Shown in pieces: positions 46,416 through 58,417 of a stretch of DNA of 64,000 bases. The stretch is from Smittia aterrima (lineage: Eukaryota > Arthropoda > Insecta > Diptera > Chironomidae), in NCBI GenBank assembly GCA_033063855.1, contig CP093830.1, forward strand, positions 4,278,854 to 4,342,853. Direction: 5' to 3'. Both the position numbers and the translations under genes were made by a program. Position 1 is the first letter of the stretch. The number at the start of each line of letters is the position of its first letter. The notes under the pieces were generated by a model. The model had not been told where the DNA came from, made no database searches, and saw only the letters and a program-made list of their open reading frames with translations.

Positions 46416-49400
46416 TCATGACCTAACATCACTCAACGGAGCCATTGTTAGCAATCCAGATCCACTCGGCATCGCCATGTATTTTATTTGATGATTAATT
46501 TGACTCATGTACTGCTGCTGTTGAGTAAACAAAGGTTCTTTGAACACTGAACTGAGTTGACAGTTTTCCTTTAATCGCAACCACGACTGGAAGAAAACGT
46601 CTTTGATTTTGATGAAGATCTCGCCATCGTAAGCGGAACGTGCTGTATTTGTAAGATCAAATGGCTCTTCAATGCACAAGGTTTGCCAATGATTCGGATC
46701 ATTCTTAATACTTCTCGCATTGCGACATTCATCGATCGGTAAAACGCCACCAGTTCTAATGGAAATCGCATTAGCAACGTAACTGTGGAACAAAAATAAG
46801 CTTTAGCAATGTAATTTCCTCGTAAACTATTTGAACTCACTCAAAGTTACTGTAGTAGTCGAGAAAGCGAAGGAAGAGCTCTCCAAGTGGCTGTTGATTA
46901 TCAGATTTCCAACCAATGTCACACTTCTCAACCATGTCGATCGTTGTGATGTCGTGAAGGAGTTTGAACTTTTCTGGACACAAATGATGGAGACATGGAA
47001 GCACAGCAGGCTTCACCGAATATTGCAAGAAGTGAATCACCATAAGAACGAGACTGTAGCTTGAGATCGTACTATTACGAGCATCATTAATGTTGTGGAA
47101 CTGAGCCCAAAGCTTAACGATTAAGGACAAAGGACGGAGGCGCCAGTCCACTGAAAACAAATGAATTCAATGAAATCGTTTAAATTTGTAAAACAAATTC
47201 AAAACTTACACTGAGAATAGCTAAACAACAATTGAGTATTTCGAACTCCCACGCAGTTGTTGAAATTTAAATCGATTTCGATCTTATTGGATGCATCACG
47301 GAATCTCAAAATTGGTACTTTGGCATTGATCAATGAAAAACTTTGGAATGAACCTAAGGAAATTGTCAATTAAAGCTTCAGCTGAGTTAGCTTTAATTAA
47401 ACTTACTATTCGTGGCTAACAGGAAAATCATCAGTTCATTCAATGTCACCATGGCTTCAATTCGCTGTTCATTCGGTGTATTCGAATGGTAACTTCCTTT
47501 CGACACTAAACACATGTCGACGTCTGAGGAGTCAGCACTAAATCCTGAAATTGTGGAGCCAACAAGGAACAGTCCCCATTTTGGAAATGCTTTCTGATGG
47601 AACATTGGAAAGTTCTAAAAACAAAATTTCATTAGAAAAAGTTTTAAAGAAAAAAAGTTAAATTTTCTTACCTTTACTGCTTCATGCAAGTCACGCCACA
47701 AAAGCATTTTCTTGCGATAGGTCGATCGACTTTGTTGTGACATTGTGAACTTCTCCCACATCTGCTCTGACAGTCTATCCCATTTCGAGTTGCATCTCAG
47801 CTGTGGTGGCGGAAAACGCATTTCCGATTCTTCTGATCGAGATAGATAATAGTCGAATGGCTGCTGCGGATCATAAGACAAGTTGCTAATGCTTCTTTGC
47901 ACTTGGAAAGAATCTCGCTTGACTTCATGAACTGATGGTGGTCGTTTGATAATTGTTATGGGAGGTTCTCTGAAAACCACATTAAGGTTCTCTGCGCTGA
48001 CGCTAAATCCATTGCGTAAAGTTTTCGATCCTCCAAAGTTGTTGTCAATCCACAAATTAACATTCTTTGTCGATGGTTCTTCAGGCTCCATAAGGATCGG
48101 AGCTGAAAGTGATACTTTCAACTTTCCGGAGCTCGACGGAACAGACGATGTTGCTGAAGCTGTCGATGCAGTGTCTTCTGCTAGTTCAGAGTTGCTTTCA
48201 TTCGATGTAATTGCTTCCTTGTCTATGTTCTTCTCATGAGCACCTGGACTCGATGATACCGAAGAGGTTGGAGGCGTTGGCGAAAGACTGCGGAATCCAA
48301 GATCGTCAGAGTTGGCTCGATTGAAATTATTTGCTTTATTCGAGTCTTCTTCTGAGAAGCTATGACTTTTGCCGAGATGATTATTACGATTATTGTATTC
48401 TCTCTTGTAACCATTCTGATGATAACCGTTTCCGAATCGACTTTTCTTCGAGTTTTCTCGGTTATCACGATAGTCTCGCCGTTCGGCTTTGTTTCCGTTC
48501 TGATAAGATGGCGAATTTGAATAAGTGTTAGAGTAGCCTCTTTGGAACTGTGGTTGTGGAGTCTTTTGCGAGCAATGACAAGGCAAATTTCCTGCCCCTT
48601 CCTGATCATGGAATCTTGGAGGTTGGAACACTCGCTGATAATTATCTTGAGGTCTCGGATACATTCGTTGAAGCCTTTGCATCGGAGGTTGTTGTTGCGG
48701 ATAACGTGCGTATTGATTTAACTGTTGCTGTTGTTGATGAAGCACCATCTGATTACCGTACATTGATCCAGCATAAAAGTGTGTGTAATATCCAGAATTA
48801 TCCCCTAAAGCCATCTTAAGTGCAATTAGGTTTGCTTCGTCGATATGTTTTGGAGTCTTCGGCGAGTGTTGAGCTGGTGGCATGTTCATTCCAGATACAT
48901 TTGATATTTTGTACCCCACTTTATGAAGAAAATCAATCGAGTATTTGCGTGGCATGTTATCAAGCTCATGTGTAGACTGAGGTATGTTGAAAATAGGCTT
49001 TTGAGACTCTACGGGCGGAGACAAAGCAGGCTTCGGTGATCTGTCATCGTAATAATTCGACATTTTAGTAATAGAGCGGAATTTGTTGTTAGAGTGCTTC
49101 TTCGTTTCAATATGTTCATTCTGCTGTGGCTTTTGGAAGTCGTTGTTATTATGCATATTCGTCAGCTTCTGCTGATTTACAATGTTCTGAGCTTTGTAGC
49201 CATTGAATTGCTTTGAACCATTATTATTGTTATTATTGTTATCGCTCGTGTTTCTCTTGTTTAATGAATTATTGCGATTGTTACGATTTGTGTTTGAACG
49301 ATTTGGAAACTTTCGTCGAGGACTCGTTGATTGCTTAAGCTTTTGACTATCAACACCTGCGGAATCAAGAATATTTGCAGACTGTTCTCCTTTAAGTTCA

Positions 49401-49456
49401 TTATCTGTTTTCAGTGGTTCCTTTGTCTCAACAAATGGTTCTAATGGCGTCGGCAT
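46416..49456 (-). CDS. Gld2: Gld2-type cytoplasmic poly(A) polymerase
   Basis: Non-canonical poly(A) polymerase that lengthens mRNA tails in germline and neurons. Exons: 49456-47672, 47614-47407, 47353-47210, 47150-46841 and 46782-46416, 937 residues, phases closing. Residues 1-560 are a low-complexity N/Q/S-rich extension. The catalytic core follows: helix KWDRLSEQMWEKF, then GSTISGFSADSSDVDMCL with Asp626 and Asp628, and the third Asp in NKIEIDLNF (about 691). The PAP-associated domain includes LRPLSLIVKLWAQFHNIND, SSYSLVLMVIHFLQ and QQPLGELFLRFLDYYSNFD. There is no RNA-recognition motif, as expected for Gld2/Wispy. I cannot decide between the Gld2 and Wispy paralogues. Confidence 0.92.
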
Positions 49457-50383
49457 GACTTCCCGCTTCTTTATTCAACTCTTATGATCTAGATAGCCTT
49501 GCGAAAAAGTTTTCTTTGCCTTCGGATTACACTTGCGAAGGAAACAGACAAAATTTGCTTTCATCAATGACTGATCAACCAAATTTCACGTCTTAGCACC
49601 AGAATCACTATCTGTCTTTTTGCTGTTTTCTTTTTGTTCTTCTAACGATCTAAAATTCATTTTAATGCGAAAGACAATAGACAAGAATCAGCCAATGAAA
49701 GAGTCGTATAGGAAAAATTTGATTTTTCTTATGATTTCACTCACCTTACGCGACACAAACAATCAGTCCTCACTTTCGAACGTTCATTGATTTGTCTTTA
49801 ATTTAATGCCATCGAAATTAATCTCTCTCGTGCAGTAAAAGACACCATTTGATTAAAAAATTCAGCGAGTAAAGAAGCGCTTGTTGTTGTGCTTACAATT
49901 CAAGTTTCTAGCGGGCCTGGAGATTTTCAGCCCAACCGCAAAAATCGATTCGTACAAAGACTACTTAAAGCTAGAAGAAAACATTAAAATTGCGAAAAAG
50001 TTTTTGGGTAAGCTGAGATGCTATTTTAAATTATGAACAACACGTTTGTGCAAAAGAAAATTGCTCTAAAATGCCATTTTATTCGAAGTAACAAAATGTC
50101 TTTAGTTTTGTTATAAAAATAAAGAATTTTTTGCAACAGAAAGACATTTTGTGACTTTGTGAATTGTTTTCAAGTAAAAATTTTATTACAAAAGTTCTTT
50201 GTAATTCAATTCTACATCTTTTGGTATAACATAACACAAACAATCTTAAAGTTTACTCACACTCATTTAGAAACGAAAAGTTCCCCGCTTTTTTAATCGT
50301 GACCGTCTACTTTTGAGTAGTCTCTGATTCGCCCGGACGCAAACAAAAATATTCAGAATTAATTTCAGCATTTAGCATTGTTT
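49457..50383. promoter_or_regulatory. Divergent region of Gld2 and the chromodomain gene
   Basis: 927 bases between two start codons on opposite strands. A possible plus-strand 5' UTR intron runs 50008-50368 (TTGG/GTAAGC to AATTTCAG), placing the chromodomain gene's first exon before 50008. No other gene seen. Confidence 0.45.
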
Positions 50384-51900
50384 ATGTACAAAAAACGAAC
50401 TGCTATGAAAGCATCCGCTAAACCAGAAGGTAAGTCAAATTATTCAAATTGAGTTTTGGGAGGAAAACTTAATTTTGGCGTCTAACAAATAAATTACAAA
50501 CTAATTTTACATTGTAGAACTGAATGAAAATGGAGATCCCGTAGCAGTAGAAAGCGCTGCTAAAGATGAAAACGAAGTTATTCAGACCACAACTGGTGAA
50601 AATGACGATCCCTTAGCAGGAGTTGCTGATACGACGGAAGATGGTCCCACCAAACGCAAGCGAGGAAGACCATCAGTGAAATCTGAAACGAATGAAGGAG
50701 AAGCAACGGGAAATGGTGAAGCCAAACCTAAAGTGAAAGCTAAGAATTCGTATAAAGTTCTCAAAATCACGAGAAAGAAGTTGAAGAAATCAATTGCTTC
50801 AACTCAACCAGGCCCAGGTCCAGATGAAGATGGAGAATACCAGGCAAGTTTTAAATCAAATCCATTAGGTTGAGCAATCCATAAATGAAATCATTGTTAG
50901 GTTGATGCTATCGTGGATCATAAGAAAGAGAAGGGCAAGACTGTTTATCGCGTTCGTTGGCGTGGCTATGCTCCAAACGAGGACTCCTGGTTGCTTGCCT
51001 CTGATCTCAGCTGCAAAGATATGCTCAAACGCTACAAGAAGAAAATCGAAAAGGAGACAAAAGACGTTTTCAATGTTGACAAGATCATCGATCATCGTAG
51101 ACTGCATGGAACAATTTACTATCGTGTTCGCTGGCAGAACTATGGACCTAGAGATGACACTTGGCAAGCAAAGGAAATGTTGAATTGTAACGAACTTCTT
51201 AAGGAATATCATGACGACTTGAATGACAAGATCTTGAAGCGAGAGCAAGAGAAGCTTAAGTTTAAAGTAAACACAAACGAGTATGAAGTCGAATCAATTG
51301 TCGATAAGAAAGTTAGCAAGAAGGGCAAGGCAAAGTATTTGATTCATTGGAAAGGTTGGGAATCGTCAGATGATACTTGGGAACCCGAGGAAAGCTTGAA
51401 CTGCCACGAACTGATTAAGGCATTCAACAGCAAGAAAAAGACTCCAATGAAAAAGAAGCCAAAAGCAAAGAAGTCCAAGAAATCTTACAACTCCGATTCT
51501 GATGAAGACGACTCTGATGATTCTGACTACGGCACAAGCAAGAAAGGACATGTAAGCAAAGGTGAATACGAAGTTGAAAAAGTTCTCAACGGACGCATTA
51601 ACAAGCTTGGAAAGTGGGACTTCTATGTCATGTGGAAGGGCTGGGGACCTGAGCACAACACATGGGAACCAGAAGCTCATTTGCATTGCCCGAAATTGAT
51701 CGATCAAGTAAGTTCGTGCAAATATTTTCAAAAACTTTAATTTAAGAACTTTTTTTTAGTATCTAGGCAAAAATAAAGTTCCACGAACGATTCTGGCTAA
51801 GCTCGAGAAACAGAGCGAAGAGATCTCATCGCCTAAGCAAAAGCGAAAGCCACCCACTGAACGTACTGCTGCTGGAGGTTTGCGTGGCCGAACCAAGTAA
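50384..51900 (+). CDS. Four-chromodomain nuclear protein with an AT-hook
   Basis: Likely chromatin protein of 439 residues. Exons 50384-50429, 50518-50843, 50901-51707 and 51760-51900. An AT-hook-like KRKRGRPS is followed by four chromodomains at about residues 121-170, 181-230, 252-300 and 347-393. Each keeps an aromatic cage (for example Y252, W274, W277 in domain 3), the pocket that binds methyl-lysine; domains 3 and 4 end in the HP1-like TWEPE. Lys-rich and acidic linkers separate domains 3 and 4. No chromoshadow, helicase or SET domain is present. Intron 2 has a GC donor (CAG/GCAAGT), and no GT alternative keeps the frame. The end may differ: splicing 51896 to 51963 would replace the last codon with TKGEMKVLSFSK. 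I do not recognise a named orthologue. Confidence 0.85.
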
Positions 51901-52342
51901 ATTGCATCATAGTTTTGCTCTGATGTCGCTTTACTCATTCCGTTTTCTTGTTTTTCTTTCAGGGGCGAAATGAAGGTTCTCAGTTTTTCTAAATAATTTC
52001 ACAAACTTCTTTTCTATCCTTGCACATTATCTGATTTGCTCATAAACAGTCTTTTTCGTTCTCTCTTCGCAGACCACACGAAATTTTAGACTAAAGCTAT
52101 GAATCCTGAGAGCCTACATTCAGATTTGAGTTATCTTTATGAGTTGCAATAACAAGTCCTTTCATTTTCCTTCAAATTTTTAAGTGAATCCGCCAAAATT
52201 TCTAGCGTGATCGCTACATTTGTCATATTTTCTTTATATTTTTTTCATTTAAAGCATTCAAATGCTTATTATTTTTTAAACTTTTGGTATTGTAAGGAAA
52301 CCCTGCGATTAGGGTTACATTTTGTGAATATTCAAGAATAAT

Positions 52343-52348
52343 AATAAA
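52343..52348 (+). terminator. Probable poly(A) signal of the chromodomain gene
   Basis: AATAAA in an AATAATAATAAATAAA context about 440 bases after the stop, the first strong signal seen downstream. Confidence 0.4.
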
Positions 52349-52869
52349 TAAATTTAAAATCAAACTAGTAATTGAAGTAAGCGCTTGATAAACACTTAAA
52401 GTGTTACACTTTGTGTCAAACTCTTTATTTATTTACTTTTGAGTTGCTTACATTTCCAGACACGAAACAAATTCTTTCAAAAAAATCATTCTCAAAGCAT
52501 CGAGGATTGGTCTGATGATCAAAAGATAAAGAGTAACTGTTAAGCAGGAAACTCATTCGATATTTTATGAGCCCAACTACTTCTTTTTCTTTGAATCTAA
52601 AGCTCAAAGTGATTTTCCCACGCGCCCGTTGAACATTTAGTAGGAATTACTAGTCTTCAATTACGTTGATTACATTTTTGATTATGAAGCTTAAGTCGAG
52701 TAAGATTCGAATGTCTTGAGTGCAACTTCACTTATGCCGTATTTTTCAAGGACTTCAATAAAACTTTTGTGATTGACAATGTAATGATGAAAGTTCTTGC
52801 TAAAATTTAGGAACTCGCTTATTATATTTAACGTTTTTTTTAAAATAGAATAATAATCCTACAAAATCT

Positions 52870-52965
52870 TAATAGAGGTCGCAGTATGTCGTATTAAAAA
52901 TCCCACTATTCTAATAGATGTCGCATAAAGTCGTGTTAAAACTCCCACTTTTCCAATAGAGGCCG
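52870..52965 (+). repeat. 42-bp tandem repeat, two and a quarter units
   Basis: Unit 1 52870-52911 and unit 2 52912-52953 both begin TAATAGA and end CCCACT followed by four bases (ATTC or TTTC), with about 80 percent identity. A third partial unit (CAATAGAGGCCG) follows. Confidence 0.7.
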
Positions 52966-53089
52966 TTAACATAGCAGCAAGTAGCGAATTATTTACAATT
53001 ACTTCAAGAAGGCGCCTCGAGTAGCGCTATGAATAGCATTTTGACTATCCAGTAGAAATGTCCTTTTTGTCTCAATATTGGTAACACTC

Positions 53090-53119
53090 GTTTGACTAGC
53101 ATTTGGTTAGCTAGCAAAC
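53090..53119. repeat. Short inverted repeat
   Basis: GTTTGACTAGC and GCTAGCAAAC flank a 9-base spacer, differing by one inserted base. It could form a hairpin. Confidence 0.4.
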
Positions 53120-53702
53120 GTGATTTAATCGATGCCTTTTCTAAAAATCCAAAGTAAAAGCAATTTTCCAGCGAGAAATTATCGAATAAAACTTAAAAAG
53201 ATTTACTAATAAAACTTTAATTTTGTTTTTAAGACAATATTTAAAATTACTTGAAGACAATTGAGTCGTTCTGATATGGCATTCGCATAAAACACCCTAA
53301 ATATTTTTCATGTCACTCCATCTTATGCTTCTTTAGGGAAATATATTTTTTTGGCCTTTCCATTTATTTGTTCTTCATAGAATGCAATAAGAATTAATAA
53401 AATTATATATTTTATGTATTTCGATTCATGATTCTTTTTACAAAGATTTGAAATCGAGAAAATCGATTCTCGTTCCGATCTATTTTGGGCGAAAAACAAT
53501 AAAAGGTAATAATTAGATCTTTAAAACATCTCTTCAACGCACCGTCAAAGAGTCGGAATCTAATAAACACTTGTTTATAAACAAATCTTCATTTGAAAAG
53601 CCGATAAGACCTCACAGAGAAGAACTGAGGATTCAAAATCTCTTCCATCTCAGATCGTTTGTTCACCACTGCTTTCCATCAACGAGAATCTTTTTTATTG
53701 CC

Positions 53703-53906
53703 TCATAAAAATCCATTCACGATGATCTCAGACAGCAGAACGCTCTTCACTCGCACGAACTTATTTTCGGAAGATATCAATGCTCGATGCTGTAGGTAAT
53801 AAATAAATAAATCGTATAATTCTTTAACTGTTTGCTTCAAACAAATGTTTCTTCTTAAAAAGTCGTCGTCGTCGGCATTGGCTTCGAGAGTATCGTCGGA
53901 ACTCAT
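53703..53906 (-). CDS. Possible 67-residue small protein, unrecognised
   Basis: ATG frame MSSDDTLEANADDDDFLRRN followed by KQTVKELYDLFIYYLQHR, acidic then helical and hydrophobic. It has no homology that I recognise and no clear promoter or poly(A) signal; the spacer around it is long. It may be chance. Confidence 0.15.
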   Translation of the reverse strand: MSSDDTLEANADDDDFLRRNICLKQTVKELYDLFIYYLQHRALISSENKFVRVKSVLLSEIIVNGFL

Positions 53907-56036
53907 ATTTGATGATTGTATAACAAAAATCTTTTCACTTTTACTATCGTTCAACGTTCTTTCAAGAAGATTTCATTCGATGATTCTTTAATCAGACACA
54001 AGTGACTTTTATAATTCAAAGCAAACTCTGAATCTTCCATTTTATTATTTTTTTAAAACTGATAAGAACATAATTTTTCTAAATGGTGATCATAAATTAA
54101 TTTTCGGCTTGAAGATGTGTCGCCAGAGAACAAATATCTCAAGAATTTCCCGGTAAGACAATGAGAGTTCATTGAAGTGATAAGACCTCTTTAAGTAAAG
54201 AAGAATTCACCTGACCTATCCCAATGCTTGAATAAAAATGTTACAAAGATAACGAAGCTAATATTTAGCTTGAAGTCTTCGTTCACTGTTCGTGATGATG
54301 AGGAAGAATTTCTTGTTCGAGTTCGATATCGAAGACGGCAGCAAGGAATGATAATCGATTAAAAACATGTCGTTCGGTCGCCACTTTAAACTCTTTCTTC
54401 CTCGCAGAACTTTATTCATAACCAGACTTCAGCAATGACATCAAACGATTCGCCGCATAAGCGAATCTTGATCTTGAGTTTTAATTTTTCGAGGGACTCG
54501 AAGCGCAGTTAAAAATACCAAACATTTCAATAACCGAGCACTGCAATGCTCGACGTGGAGATAAATTAAAAGCTTACATGTGTTAAATATGAAATTTTGG
54601 GTCATAAATATTGTCACTCCGACTTCGTTAGCGCTTTTGCTGGTGACGTTACTCTCGATGGATTCTCAACAGCCTCAGAGATTCTTTCGCACTGCCAGTA
54701 GCAATCAGAAGATTATTGAAGAATGTCTGCAACATGTTCACTTCTCATCCGATTAGCGATCGACTTTAATCGAAGATTGCACGAGAAAACGTTTCGAGAA
54801 ATTCTTCGTCGTTTCTGTTGAGTCGGCGAATTTTCTTTTAAATCAATAATCGCACTTAATGAGCGGAGTATTGAGTAATGACTGAGCGCAGACGATCGAT
54901 AAAGAAGGAAAATAACAAATAAAAAAATTGATTACCAATAAAATGTTTCGGTGTCGAATCGTTTGATGTTTCTGCTTTTATTTCGCACTTTTGTTTTGAT
55001 TGATTTTCCAGAATGCCAAAACGAGGTTTATTACGATGAGTCGTCGAAGGCTTGTCGAAGCGGCTAATCAAATTATGAGTTGTTTCAGCTGCTGACGATG
55101 CTCACCTTCCTCGCAATCGACATTAAAGTGCAATAAAATGTGGCTAACGCATCGGACGCTTCTTATTTATTTGTTGATAGAGTTTTACAACTTTATTCTC
55201 TCAGATCGTAAGTCAATCTAATCGCTTCCAGTCGAGTGAAGAAACTTGTTTATTACTTCACCTGCTTCAACTTTGTTGACCTAATGAGAGCTACCAACTA
55301 ATTGAAGTGAATTTTGCCGCGCTCCGAATCAACAGCAAAAGCTGATCGAGAAGTTGTAAAAATTTTCCCATCGCAAATCACAGCATTGAACCAATTGAGT
55401 CCACGACAAAGGACACCGCTCGCAAAGGTTTTTGTTTTCGGGCGGCGAATTCCAATCAATGCTGAACGATCAAAGACATACCATCAATTCCATCGGAGAA
55501 ATTCTTCAAATTGATTTTGCAGTTCATTTAATGTTTACGCAGTTTAATTATCTCGTCGGTTCTCATCGGTCTGCGCTGTTGTCTTTATGCTTGCCAGAAA
55601 TGTGAGTGATTACTTTAGCACGTCATGCGAGCGACAAAGACGAGATGCAATGCGACTGCGAAATGATTTATATCGAATTAAACAATTAAAGACAATTAAA
55701 GACGAACAGCAATTGCATGTCGCGCTACTGCTGCTTCGCTTCGATCAATCAATGCGTCTTCGAACTCTTGGTCTTTGATTGCTACTTGGCGCAAAGCGGA
55801 ATCTGAACGAGAACGATTAATCAATTTATAGATCGCAATGATTCTTTGGGTTGCGTGATGGAATTTTCATTGACAAGTGCAAATGGAATCTCTTCGTGAC
55901 AGAATTTGTGTCGTTCGCTCAACTCGTTGATAACGACAAAGTAGACTAGAAGAAGAGTTTGCAAAACTAGTTCATGAAAAGGTTATCAATTTAATTACTT
56001 TCTTTCGTCTATACTTCGTCTATACGAAGTTACAGA

Positions 56037-56402
56037 TTTGGCTTAGAAGGAGGACGAAAGTATCTCGAAAGCAAGATGGAATTTGGGGAAGAAAAAATTG
56101 ACCTTGAACTTCGTTCTGTGCGAGAGTACATTTATAAATCATTTGACTCAATTTCATGTTTTTTGATGCCAACTCCGCCAAGAACTATTCAAGAAGGTGT
56201 AATGCAAAACTATGAAGAATATGATGGTCGTCATTCAGAAATGGACGAGAGATTTAAAGATTCACTTAAAGAGGCTGTTGAGTCCCTTTTTAAAATAGAA
56301 AATATAAAATTGAAACAAGTTCTCGAAGAGCAAGTGACCGCTTCAAGGTATAAGGAACATATAAAGCCTCAGCAGCCTTATCAGAACAAACTATATGATT
56401 AG
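56037..56402 (+). pseudogene. Truncated copy of the atlastin-like GTPase gene
   Basis: Matches the middle of the gene at 56551-58288, from its GLEGG region (57337 onward) to RYKE (about 57650). Shared blocks include LRSVREYIY, SISCFLMPTP and YDGRHSEM. The start of the matched part has an in-frame TAG, and the P-loop half and the C-terminal half are missing. An ATG frame of 108 codons remains from 56076, so a small product is formally possible. It lies 149 bases upstream of the complete gene in the same orientation, as expected for an unequal tandem duplication. Confidence 0.8.
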
Positions 56403-56550
56403 CAAAATTGTCACTTTGTAATTGAAGATTATTTTTTTTAAGATCGCCATGACCTTTCAATGATAACCTTTACATTTAATGATTTATTCGTAATAAAAAT
56501 GCTCAAAAAATATAAATGTTCAGTCGATTTTCGTTACCTCTGGAGGAAAG

Positions 56551-58288
56551 ATGTTTTTATTAAAGCTTCTGATTTTTACAATTTTGTGTTCATCTCTGGA
56601 CGGTGCAAGGCAACGAATAATTCCAAAACCTGAGATTCGACATCAACATGGCCATCCAATCAACTTCTTAAAAATCAAAACAAATGGAACTTTGGAAATT
56701 GATTACGTTTCACTTAATAATATGTTCGCTCATCCAGAAGTGCAGGATCGGAAGATCGCAGTGGTTTCTATAGTTGGCGCGTTTCGTAAAGGCAAAAGTT
56801 TTTTCTTAGATTATTGTTTGAGATTCTTGTACGCTAACGTGAGTAGTCCTATTAATTAAAATATATTTGTAAAGATCATTTAACATTTCTATCCAGTACA
56901 AATCAGTTAATTATATGAATAATACGTTGTTCAACAAAGAAGATTGGATGGGTGACCCAGAAACGCCTCTGACGGGATTCACATGGAAATCAGGATCTAA
57001 ACGCGACACGACAGGACTAATTTTTTGGAACGACATATTTTTGTACGATGATGATGTAACTGGCGAGAAATTTGCTATTGCTTTGGTTGATACTCAAGGA
57101 TTGTTTGACACTGAAACTACAACTGGCGATAATTCGAAAATATTCGCTCTTGCAACTCTAATTTCATCGTTTCAAATATTCAGCATCAATGCAAATATTC
57201 AAGAAGATCAACTTCAGTACTTACAATTGGCAACAGATTTTGCAAAGCTTGCAACACGAAATTCTGGAAAGAGACCTTTTCAACATTTGATGTTTATGAT
57301 AACAAATTGGAATCATGATGATGATCATGATATTGGCTTGGAAGGAGGACAAGAATATATTGAAGAAGTATTAGCTGTCAATGAAAAACGCGAATCTGAA
57401 CTTCGTTCTGTGCGTGAGTACATTTATCATTCTTTCGAGTCCATTTCGTGTTTTTTGATGCCAACTCCGTCTGATACTGTTCTAAGAGGTGTAATGAACG
57501 ATAGAAAAGCTTATGATGGTCGACATTCTGAAATGGGTGATAGATTTAGAGATTCACTTAAAGCTGCTGTTGAATCAGTGTTTTTAATGGAAAATATTAA
57601 GTTTAAGCGAGTCAACGGAGAAGAAATTATTTCATTGAGGTATAAGGAATTACTTGAAGATTACCTGAAATTTTTCAGCAGCAACAATGCGCCAAAAGCC
57701 GAATCGTTGTATGAAATTACAGTTAACAAGAATATGCAACATTTGACAGAGGACTTAACTGAAAAATATTCCGTGAGCATGTATAAAAAACTAAACATAT
57801 CTGATGTACAATTGGAGTTGAAATTTGAAAAAATTAGCGATGTTTGGGCAAACGTCACTGTCGGAGAATACTTCAATTCAACAAAAATGGGCTCGCGAGA
57901 AGACGAAAATCGTTTCCTTGAAATTCTGATTACAAAAATCAATGAGAAAATGAAGATTATTAAGAATGAGATATTAAACAAACATGACGATTTTCTATTG
58001 AATCAGGAGAAGGCTACGATTGTCGCAAAATCTTTGGATGAAAAACACAGAGCAATGCAACAACAATTAGCAGAATTAGAAGTTGTTATTAGGAAACTCG
58101 AACGTAACGAATTTGACATGGACCGAAGAGATTATTCTAAAAAGTATCGAGATTTGAACACGAAAAGAAATAATTTAGAACGAAAAATTGATGCATACGA
58201 AAACCGGAAGGAAATAGAAAAAATTTTAGATTCACGACCAGAGCCGCAAAGCAAGTTTTGCTTAGGACCTTTCTGCTTTCATTACTAA
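56551..58288 (+). CDS. Atlastin-like dynamin-superfamily GTPase with a signal peptide
   Basis: 559 residues, exons 56551-56838 and 56897-58288. A hydrophobic N-terminus (MFLLKLLIFTILCSSLDGA) resembles a cleavable signal peptide. The GTPase part follows atlastin closely: P-loop GAFRKGKS (residues 76-83), TTGLIFW, VDTQG (160-164) and IGLEGGQEY. The guanine-specifying RD motif of atlastins reads TN (residues 232-233). A helical middle domain follows, then a coiled coil and the end FCLGPFCFHY. The paired C-terminal transmembrane helices and amphipathic tail of atlastin are absent. Atlastins fuse ER membranes with the GTPase facing the cytosol; this form would enter the ER lumen or be secreted, so it cannot work in the same way. 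Confidence 0.85.
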
Positions 58289-58411
58289 ACTTTATTCACT
58301 AAAGATTACTAGACTTTTGATGTTTGTGTGCACGGACCTTTGGATCCTACAATTCAATTTCCATTTTTTTAACCTTTGTAATTGTAATTTTACCGAAACT
58401 ACAAACCACTA

Positions 58412-58417
58412 AATAAA
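58412..58417 (+). terminator. Poly(A) signal of the atlastin-like gene
   Basis: AATAAA 124 bases past the stop codon. Confidence 0.6.

Larger units (their letters stand above)
51901..56036. other. 4.1 kb sparse region
   Basis: Contains the chromodomain 3' UTR, a 42-bp tandem repeat (52870-52965), an inverted repeat (53090-53119) and one weak small frame (53703-53906). The remainder is AT-rich without recognisable genes. Confidence 0.5.

Noticed and set aside
47946..48239. 97-codon plus-strand frame
   Set aside because: Antisense to the Gld2 N-terminal low-complexity exon.
55314..55778. Two short frames (66 and 63 codons)
   Set aside because: No domain, signal peptide or transcription signals; low-information frames in AT-rich spacer.
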